From: Gammaproteobacteria bacterium
GTDB lineage: Bacteria; Pseudomonadota; Gammaproteobacteria; Chromatiales; Chromatiaceae
Assembly (NCBI GenBank): GCA_006227775.1
Contig: SBFV01000116.1
Span: 1-8,690, forward strand
DNA: 8,690 nt
Reading direction: 5' to 3'
Shown: one piece after another, positions 1-5,060 of the stretch
Numbering within the stretch: position 1 is the first letter of the stretch
Layout: each line of letters begins with the position of its first letter
Program-made: the position numbers and the translations under genes
The notes under the pieces: model-generated
What the model saw: only the letters and a program-made list of their open reading frames with translations
What the model was told of the DNA's origin: nothing
Databases searched by the model: none

Positions 1-147
1 CGGGTGGCGCGGTCGTCCGGCGACCGTGACCTCGACCAGGCCGCCATCGAATCCCTGTACCGCTTGGGGCGCTTCCGACCCATCCCCCTGGAACTGGGCC
101 GCGACCGATGGCCCCTGAGCGTCGTCATCCGCTTCAATTTGCAGTGA
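1..147 (+). CDS. TonB-family C-terminal domain protein (3' end only)
   Basis: The gene enters from the left edge in frame 1 and ends at TGA 145-147, so only the last 48 residues are visible. They read RVARSSGDRDLDQAAIESLY, then RLGRFRPIP, then a short hydrophobic strand ending VVIRFNLQ. This is the usual ending of a TonB C-terminal domain: a strand, 'SSG..xLDxAAxxAL' helix, 'RFRPIP' turn and a last beta strand ending in an aromatic-rich F-x-L. TonB proteins span the periplasm and pass proton-motive energy from ExbB/ExbD to outer-membrane receptors. The N-terminal anchor and proline-rich region lie outside the window, so this could be TonB itself, a TonB paralogue or another protein with the same domain. 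The response regulator starts 76 bp downstream on the same strand. No terminator is visible between them. Confidence 0.7.
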   Translation, partial: RVARSSGDRDLDQAAIESLYRLGRFRPIPLELGRDRWPLSVVIRFNLQ

Positions 148-154
148 TCGCGAC

Positions 155-177
155 CCTCGACCCCCGATCCTCGACCC
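155..177 (+). repeat. 9-bp direct repeat before the response-regulator gene
   Basis: CCTCGACCC occurs at 155-163 and again at 169-177, a 14-bp period, in the 76-bp gap between the TonB-like gene and the response regulator. Direct repeats before a response-regulator gene can be autoregulatory sites, but the 14-bp spacing is not the 10-11 bp usual for OmpR-family proteins. The tract is simple C-rich sequence, so chance is a real alternative. Confidence 0.35.
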
Positions 178-223
178 GGAAAACAGGCCAGCAAACCCCG
201 ATGGATATAGGCTTCCGTCCACC

Positions 224-913
224 ATGCGCCTGCTGATCATCGAAGACAATCAAGACCTGGCCGCCAATCTCGGCGAATACCTGGAGGAGCGCGGCCACAT
301 CCTGGATGCCGCCGCCGACGGGCTTACTGGCTTGCACCTCGCCGTCACCCAGCCCTATGACGTCATCGTCCTCGACCTGGTCCTCCCGGGGTTGGATGGC
401 GTCAGCCTCTGCCGCAAGCTGCGCGCGGAGGCGGGGCTGGAGACGCCGGTGCTCATGCTCACCGCCCGCGACGCCATCGAGGATCGCGTCATCGGGCTGG
501 ACGCCGGGGCCGACGATTACCTGATCAAGCCCTTCTCCCTGCGGGAACTGGAGGCCCGCCTGCGCGCTTTGGTCCGGCGTGCCGAGGGGCGGGGGCAACG
601 GCAGCGGCTGGCGGTGGCCGACCTGGTCTTCGACACCGCCACCCTGCGGGTGACCCGGGCCGGGCGGGAGATCGAGCTGCCGCCCATCCCCATGCGCATC
701 CTCGAAGTACTGATGCGCCGGTCGCCGCGGGTGGTGAGCCGCGCCGACCTCGAGGCCCACATCTGGGGCGACTCGCCCCCGGATAGCGATGCCCTGCGCA
801 CTCACCTGCATGTCCTGCGTGGCCTCATCGATCCGGCCGGCTCGCGCCCCCTGCTCCACACCCTGCGCGGCCGGGGCTACCGGCTGGCGGCAGAGGATGC
901 GCTACCAGCCTAG
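224..913 (+). CDS. OmpR/PhoB-family response regulator
   Basis: This 229-residue protein is a DNA-binding response regulator of normal length for the family. The receiver domain covers about residues 1-115: acidic pair E7/D8, phosphoacceptor D51 in VIVLDLVLPGLDG, T80 in LMLTARD, and K102 in YLIKPF. A winged-helix trans_reg_C domain follows (about 128-225), ending with the family signature THLHVLRGLID and LHTLRGRGYRL. It should be phosphorylated by the kinase encoded next and then bind direct-repeat DNA to control transcription. The overall pattern resembles the QseB/PmrA group, but the target cannot be read from the protein. The ATG at 224 is set by the conserved MRLLIIEDN start. No good Shine-Dalgarno precedes it, only a weak TAGG at 208-211. 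An upstream ATG at 201 is out of frame. The gene overlaps the kinase gene by 17 bp, which implies co-transcription and translational coupling. Confidence 0.95.
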   Translation: MRLLIIEDNQDLAANLGEYLEERGHILDAAADGLTGLHLAVTQPYDVIVLDLVLPGLDGVSLCRKLRAEAGLETPVLMLTARDAIEDRVIGLDAGADDYLIKPFSLRELEARLRALVRRAEGRGQRQRLAVADLVFDTATLRVTRAGREIELPPIPMRILEVLMRRSPRVVSRADLEAHIWGDSPPDSDALRTHLHVLRGLIDPAGSRPLLHTLRGRGYRLAAEDALPA

Positions 914-2159
914 CCTGCGGCTGCGCGTCGCCCTGGCCTTCGCCGGCTTGGGGGCGGTGCTGAGCCTGTTGCTATCGCTCTGGCTCCACCTGGCTAGCCA
1001 CGAGGCGGGGCTGCGCCTCATGGACGAGACCCTCAAGGCGGAACTGGAGGACTATCGCGCCCGCCGCCAGCGCAATCCGCACTCCCTGCCGCCGGCCACC
1101 CTCACCCTGCTGGGCTACGTCCTCCCGGCCCCCGCCGGGGCCTCCCCGCCGCCGGCGTCCCTCCTCGCCCTGGCCCCCGGCCATCATGACGTCCAGATCG
1201 CAGGGACGCCCTACCGCCTGCTCGCCCAGGAGGCCGAGGGCTCCCGCTACTTCCTGCTCTATAACGAGACGCGCCAGGCCGCCCGCGAGGCCGATTTCCG
1301 CTGGCTGCTGGCCAGCGGCGTGCTGATGATGACCCTGATCGGCAGCGCCGCCGGTTTCTGGCTGGCCGGGCGGGTGATCGCCCCGGTGACGGCCCTGGCC
1401 GCCCGGGTCCGCGAGCTGGAGCCCGAGGCCGCCCCGGCCCCCTTGCGCCTGGACTTTCCCGCGGGCGAGCTGGGGGCCCTGGCCACGGCCTTCGACCGCT
1501 ACCTGGGCCGGCTGCGGGCCTTCATCGAGCGCGAGCGGGCCTTCACCGCCGATGTCAGCCATGAGTTGCGCACCCCCCTGGCCGTGATTCAGGGCGCGGC
1601 GGAGATCGAGGCCGACAATCCCGATCTGCCCCCGCGGCAACGCCAGCGCGCCCTCCGCATCCAGCGCGCCGCCCAGGAGATGGCCGAGATCATCACCGCC
1701 CTGCTCGCCCTGGCCCGCGAGGAAGGGGGCCCGGTGGCCCAAGACCTCTGTCCCCTGGCCGAGGTGGTGCGCAACGGCGCCGAACGTTACCGTCATCTGA
1801 TCGCCCAGCGACCAGTGGAGCTGGTGGTTGAGGTCGCCGCCGAACCTCGAGTCCCCGCCGACCGGGCACTGGTTCGCATCGTCGTCGCTAACCTGATCCG
1901 CAATGCCCTGGAACATACGGACCAGGGCCAGGTCCTGATCCGCCTGGAGGAGGGCCGCCTCCTCGTCCGCGACACCGGTCGCGGCATCGCCGCGGATCAG
2001 CTTTCCCGTCTCTTCCAGCGCCACTACAAGGGCAGCGCCAGCCAGGGCGAGGGGATCGGTCTGTCGCTCACCAAACGCATCTGCGACCGCTGTGGCTGGG
2101 AGATCGAGGTGGAGAGCGAGGAAGGACGGGGGACGGAGGTCCGCCTACTGTTCGCCTGA
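897..2159 (+). CDS. Membrane sensor histidine kinase, partner of the upstream regulator
   Basis: This 420-residue inner-membrane kinase has TM1 at about residues 9-32, a periplasmic sensor segment of about 100 residues (33-135) with a Pro/Ala-rich stretch, TM2 at about 136-158 and a HAMP linker to about 208. The HisKA dimerisation helix carries phosphoacceptor H222 in DVSHELRTPLAV. The ATPase domain has an N box (ANLIRNALEHT, N336), a G1 box (DTGRGI, 359-364) and a G2 box (GEGIGLSLTK, 384-393). All catalytic motifs are intact. The frame stays open upstream to 789, but residues before MRYQPSLRLRVALAF are out-of-frame regulator sequence, so I place the start at the ATG at 897. AGAGG at 892-896 abuts that ATG, too close for an ideal ribosome site, so initiation probably depends on ribosomes terminating at the regulator stop 14 bp further on. 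The signal sensed is unknown. The small periplasmic domain shows no PAS, Cache or metal-binding motif that I recognise. Confidence 0.94.
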   Translation: MRYQPSLRLRVALAFAGLGAVLSLLLSLWLHLASHEAGLRLMDETLKAELEDYRARRQRNPHSLPPATLTLLGYVLPAPAGASPPPASLLALAPGHHDVQIAGTPYRLLAQEAEGSRYFLLYNETRQAAREADFRWLLASGVLMMTLIGSAAGFWLAGRVIAPVTALAARVRELEPEAAPAPLRLDFPAGELGALATAFDRYLGRLRAFIERERAFTADVSHELRTPLAVIQGAAEIEADNPDLPPRQRQRALRIQRAAQEMAEIITALLALAREEGGPVAQDLCPLAEVVRNGAERYRHLIAQRPVELVVEVAAEPRVPADRALVRIVVANLIRNALEHTDQGQVLIRLEEGRLLVRDTGRGIAADQLSRLFQRHYKGSASQGEGIGLSLTKRICDRCGWEIEVESEEGRGTEVRLLFA

Positions 2160-2160
2160 T

Positions 2161-2192
2161 CCCTCTCCTACAAACCATCCCACAGGAGGGGG
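2161..2192 (+). terminator. Possible hairpin after the two-component operon
   Basis: CCCTCTCCT at 2161-2169 can pair with AGGAGGGGG at 2184-2192 with one U-G wobble, leaving a 14-nt loop. It begins 2 bp after the kinase stop codon. No T-run follows, so it is not a classic intrinsic terminator. It may instead be an RNA-stabilising hairpin or the remnant of a dispersed palindromic repeat, since a similar C-rich/G-rich tract lies at 7571-7604. A second weak hairpin (CCCC 2232-2235 with GGGG 2243-2246) lies further along the same gap. Confidence 0.35.
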
Positions 2193-2322
2193 GAGGATGT
2201 TGCTACCACCGACCGACTCCCTGTCCCCCGTCCCCGATTGATGGGGGGTGAAAATCCGAATGGCTCCTGATCTGACTCGCACCTTTCGACGGGATGGCCG
2301 GGGGAATGGGTGAACGCTTAAG

Positions 2323-2351
2323 ACCGCAACGCGGTAGGTGGTGGCTATAAT
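2323..2351 (+). promoter_or_regulatory. Putative mgtE promoter with upstream palindrome
   Basis: A perfect -10 hexamer, TATAAT, lies at 2346-2351, which is striking in such GC-rich DNA. No convincing -35 sits at 16-18 bp: position 2323-2328 reads ACCGCA, and TTAAGA at 2318-2323 would leave a 22-bp spacer. The palindrome ACCGC-AAC-GCGGT occupies 2323-2335, where a -35 would be, so it could be an activator or repressor site. The expected transcript start is near 2358, giving an 85-90 nt leader before mgtE. Confidence 0.5.
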
Positions 2352-2355
2352 TGCG

Positions 2356-2442
2356 CCCGCCACTGCATGGGTTTGGTGGCGATTTATCCGGTGGCGGGGT
2401 CGCTCACCTTTGCCGCTCCTTTGCCGTCTCTGGGGGTCCCCC
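2356..2442 (+). promoter_or_regulatory. Structured mgtE leader with alternative pairings
   Basis: CCCGCCAC at 2356-2363 is exactly complementary to GTGGCGGG at 2391-2398 (8 bp). Its last six bases can instead pair with GTGGCG at 2376-2381. The two pairings exclude each other. Further on, CACCTTTGCCG (2405-2415) is followed at once by CTCCTTTGCCG (2416-2426), an 11-bp tandem repeat with one mismatch. The only Shine-Dalgarno-like run before the mgtE start is GGGGG at 2432-2436, inside the palindrome GGGGG-T-CCCCC (2432-2442), which could hide it. I do not recognise the M-box or any other known Mg2+ leader, so a regulatory role is inference. Confidence 0.35.
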
Positions 2443-2444
2443 TC

Positions 2445-3875
2445 ATGTCCTCCTTCTCATTCCTGCCCGGCCGCCAACCCCAGGACCTCCTCGAAGCGGT
2501 TCGCCGCCTCTACCGCAAGCAGGCTTTCAGCGGCCTGCAGAAGATCCTGCCCAAGATCTATCCTTCGGACCTGGCTCAGATCCTCGATGCCTTCGAGGCG
2601 GAGGATGCCCTGCGGCTCTTCATGCTGATCTCGCCACCCGAGAACGCGGCGCGAACCCTCACCGAAATCGATCCCGCCCTCCAGGCCTATATCCTCGAAG
2701 AGGCCGATTATGACCGCATGCTCCAGATCCTGGAGCAACTACCTCCCGATGACCGCGCCGACATCCTGCGCCAATTACCGGCTGAAGCGGCGAAACGCTT
2801 CATGGGGGGCATGGATTGGGCACTGATGCGCGAAGTCGAGGACCTGCTGCAATATTCCTCGGATACCGCGGGTGGCATCATGACCTCCCAGTTTTTTGCC
2901 ATGCCCGGCTCGGCGACGGTGCAGGAGGCCATCGACGCGGTACGCAAGCTCTCGTCCTACGAGATGGTGTTCTATCTCTATGTACTCGACGAGAACGAGC
3001 GCCTGGTGGGGGTGAGCTCCCTGCGCCAGTTGATCCTGGCCGATCCCGAGAAGACCCTGGACCAGATCATGAACGCACGGGTGGTGCGCATCGGCACGGA
3101 CACCCCCCGCGCCGAGATCGGGGACCTGGTCAAGCGCTATCGTCTGCTTGCCCTGCCCGTGGTGGATGACATGGACGTACTGGTGGGCATCGTCACGGTG
3201 GACGACGTCATCGAGGCCATCGAAGAGGAGGTGAGCGATGACATGCTGAAGATGGCCGGTACCCATAGCGCCGAGGAACTGGTGTCGGAGTCCTTTTTCC
3301 GCTCCTTCTGGGGACGTCTGCCCTGGTTGGTCGCCGCCTTGATCGGTGGCCTGGTGGCGAGTGGGATCATCGACTATTACTTCCATATCGCGCTCGGCGA
3401 GGAGGTCTTGGCCAACGCGACCACCGATGAAATCCTCCTGCCCTTGGTCCTCGCCCTCACCGCCTTCCTGCCAATCGTCATGAGCGTCGCCAGTAACGTC
3501 GGCACCGTCTCGGCCACGGTGACGGTGCATGGCCTGGCCACTGGCGCCATCAAGCCGGGTCGCACCCTCCCGTTGCTGGCCAAGGAACTGGGCACCGGCC
3601 TCCTGTTGGGGGCCTGTTATGGCGGTATCACCGCCGCCGCTGCCTGGTGGTTGTTCAGCGATATCCCCGGTGTCCGGGTGATCGGCACGACCATCGGAAC
3701 CACCGTCTGGCTGAACATCAGCATGGCTTCCCTCATCGGCCCGGGATTGCCGTTGCTCCTGCAGCGGATGCGGCGGGAACCGACCGCCATCACCGGACCC
3801 TACCTGGCGAGTCTGCTCGATGTCCTGGCCGTCCTGAATTATTTCCTCGTCGCCGAGTTGATGCTGCCCGCTTAG
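2445..3875 (+). CDS. mgtE: MgtE-family magnesium transporter
   Basis: This 476-residue protein is a Mg2+-gated Mg2+ channel of the inner membrane with the full MgtE layout. A helical MgtE_N domain of short repeats covers about residues 10-135. The linker LLQYSSDTAGGIMTSQF (135-151) is followed by two CBS domains (about 145-265). A long plug helix (about 266-290) precedes a five-helix membrane domain (about 290-476). In the last helix, D459 (SLLDVLAVLNYF) sits where MgtE proteins keep the pore aspartate equivalent to D432 of Thermus thermophilus. The family loop usually written GGNAGTQ reads ASNVGTVS here (349-356), keeping Asn and Gly-Thr but losing the Gly pair and Gln. I start at ATG 2445 because MSSFSFLPGRQPQ leads directly into the N domain. 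An in-frame ATG at 2367 would add 26 residues without homology to the domain. The ZntB-like gene follows after 14 bp. Confidence 0.95.
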   Translation: MSSFSFLPGRQPQDLLEAVRRLYRKQAFSGLQKILPKIYPSDLAQILDAFEAEDALRLFMLISPPENAARTLTEIDPALQAYILEEADYDRMLQILEQLPPDDRADILRQLPAEAAKRFMGGMDWALMREVEDLLQYSSDTAGGIMTSQFFAMPGSATVQEAIDAVRKLSSYEMVFYLYVLDENERLVGVSSLRQLILADPEKTLDQIMNARVVRIGTDTPRAEIGDLVKRYRLLALPVVDDMDVLVGIVTVDDVIEAIEEEVSDDMLKMAGTHSAEELVSESFFRSFWGRLPWLVAALIGGLVASGIIDYYFHIALGEEVLANATTDEILLPLVLALTAFLPIVMSVASNVGTVSATVTVHGLATGAIKPGRTLPLLAKELGTGLLLGACYGGITAAAAWWLFSDIPGVRVIGTTIGTTVWLNISMASLIGPGLPLLLQRMRREPTAITGPYLASLLDVLAVLNYFLVAELMLPA

Positions 3876-3889
3876 GGAGGGACGCGACC

Positions 3890-4927
3890 ATGTCACAGGC
3901 CAGCCTGAGGTCCGCCGCGCCCCGCCGTACCGAGTCGGTGACCCGCACCGCGGGCGGACGGGTCTATGCCCTGCTCCTGGACCGCAAGGGTGGGGGGCGC
4001 GAGATCAGTTGGCAGCAGGTGCGTGCCTGGACGCCGGAGGAGGGGATACTCTGGCTGGTGGGCCACCCCGCCGGCGAGGAAACGCAACGCTGGCTGCGGC
4101 TGGAGAGCGGCCTGGACCCCGACCTGACGCGGTTGCTGTTGCGCACGGACAACCGGCCCCAATACCAGTCGCACAAGGGCCAGGGGCTCTTCTTGAGCCT
4201 CCGCGGCGGTGGCCTCGGGCAAGAGCCCCAGCCGGAACTTCAGTGCGCCAACCTCTGGGCTGACGCCAACCGACTCATCGTCCTGCGTCCGGCCGCGGTC
4301 CAGGCCTTCAGCGCCATCCGCGCCGACCTGAAGAATCGCCAGGGGCCCACCACCATGGGGGAACTCCTGGCCGAGGTGATCTATGCCTGGATCCTGCGGA
4401 TCGAACAGATCCTGCACGGCATCGACCGGGATGTGGACGACATGGAAGATCACATCCTCATGGACCCGGACGCGGACCTGCAGCAGGATCTCACCGCCCT
4501 GCGTCAGCGCATGATTCATCTGGGCCGCCACCTCACCCCCCAGGCCGAGGCCCTGTCCGCGCTGCAGCGGGACCGTTCCCCCTGGCTGCGTCCCGAGCAT
4601 CGCGATCTGCTGCGCGAGGAATACAGTCGTATCCTCCAGTTCGTCGCCGAGCTGGCCTCAACCCGTGATCAGGCGGCCCTGATCCAGGACGAGATCCGCC
4701 ACAACCAGAACCGCAAACTCAACGAAACCATGAAGATCGTCGCCGTCTTCACCGCCTACCTGATGCCGATCACGGCCATCACGGGCCTCCTCGGCACCAA
4801 TCTGGAGGGTATACCCGGCCAGGCGGGCGGCGATCACCCCTGGGCCTTCACCATCGAGGTCATCGCCCTGCTTGGCGTCATGGCGGTCAGCTATCTCGTG
4901 TTCAAGAAGAAAAAATGGTTCGGCTGA
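3890..4927 (+). CDS. zntB: ZntB-like CorA-family divalent cation transporter
   Basis: This 345-residue inner-membrane protein belongs to the CorA superfamily. A cytoplasmic alpha/beta N-domain (about 25-145) contains ILWLVGHP, an LD...LL segment and RLIVLR. A long helical stalk follows (about 150-280). Then come TM1 (about 282-301), a periplasmic loop and TM2 (about 319-338), with a basic end KKKKWFG. The N-domain pattern and the loop GTNLEGIPG resemble ZntB rather than CorA itself; ZntB proteins move Zn2+ and other divalent ions. The signature Gly-Met-Asn at the pore mouth is GTN here (302-304), with Met replaced by Thr. The start at ATG 3890 is supported by GGGAGG at 3875-3880 with 9-nt spacing. 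The reading frame is open upstream into mgtE, but that part is shadow. Spacing of 14 bp to mgtE implies one operon. The substrate (Mg2+, Zn2+, Co2+ or Ni2+) and direction cannot be settled from sequence. Confidence 0.9.
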   Translation: MSQASLRSAAPRRTESVTRTAGGRVYALLLDRKGGGREISWQQVRAWTPEEGILWLVGHPAGEETQRWLRLESGLDPDLTRLLLRTDNRPQYQSHKGQGLFLSLRGGGLGQEPQPELQCANLWADANRLIVLRPAAVQAFSAIRADLKNRQGPTTMGELLAEVIYAWILRIEQILHGIDRDVDDMEDHILMDPDADLQQDLTALRQRMIHLGRHLTPQAEALSALQRDRSPWLRPEHRDLLREEYSRILQFVAELASTRDQAALIQDEIRHNQNRKLNETMKIVAVFTAYLMPITAITGLLGTNLEGIPGQAGGDHPWAFTIEVIALLGVMAVSYLVFKKKKWFG

Positions 4928-4946
4928 AACCGGGCGAGCAGATCCT

Positions 4947-5013
4947 CCTCAGCCTTGCCTCACCTTTTCTTCACCCAGGCTTCACCTGGCCTTGACGCGG
5001 GGGGTGCTACCCT
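4947..5013 (+). promoter_or_regulatory. Five-unit 11-bp-phased operator and promoter before SulP
   Basis: Five 7-bp units begin at 4947, 4958, 4969, 4980 and 4991, exactly 11 bp apart: CCTCAGC, CCTCACC, CTTCACC, CTTCACC and CTTGACG, separated by 4-bp spacers of unrelated sequence. Seven-bp direct repeats with 4-bp spacers are the layout of a Pho box and of other OmpR/PhoB-family sites. The consensus CYTCACC differs from the E. coli CTGTCAT form. Ten bp after the last unit comes TGC-TACCCT (5005-5013), a possible extended -10. PhoB-activated promoters place the box about 10 bp upstream of the -10. The repeats are seen directly; the regulator is inferred. Confidence 0.55.
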
Positions 5014-5060
5014 GGCGAGGCTGCGGCGTTTAGATGTCTCCGCGGCCTGCAGAGGTCAGC

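Noticed and set aside
972..2024. Minus-strand open frame of 350 codons opposite the histidine kinase
   Set aside because: It is a shadow of an intact kinase gene and shows no domain or ribosome site.
2358..2444. M-box or other known Mg2+ riboswitch before mgtE
   Set aside because: The leader is less than 90 nt and shows none of the M-box stem pattern that I could identify; only unassigned alternative stems are seen.
2775..3896. Long minus-strand open frame (373 codons) opposite mgtE
   Set aside because: It lies wholly antisense to a clear MgtE gene, its composition is rich in Gln, Asp, His and Gly as in GC-rich antisense shadows, and it has no recognisable domain.
4928..4960. Intrinsic terminator between the ZntB-like gene and SulP
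   Set aside because: No GC-rich stem followed by a T-run is present; the region is occupied by the phased repeats.
5034..5060. Upstream start for SulP adding nine residues
   Set aside because: The start at 5061 has AGAGG at good spacing, while 5034 has a poor site and would lie about 14 nt from the predicted transcript start.
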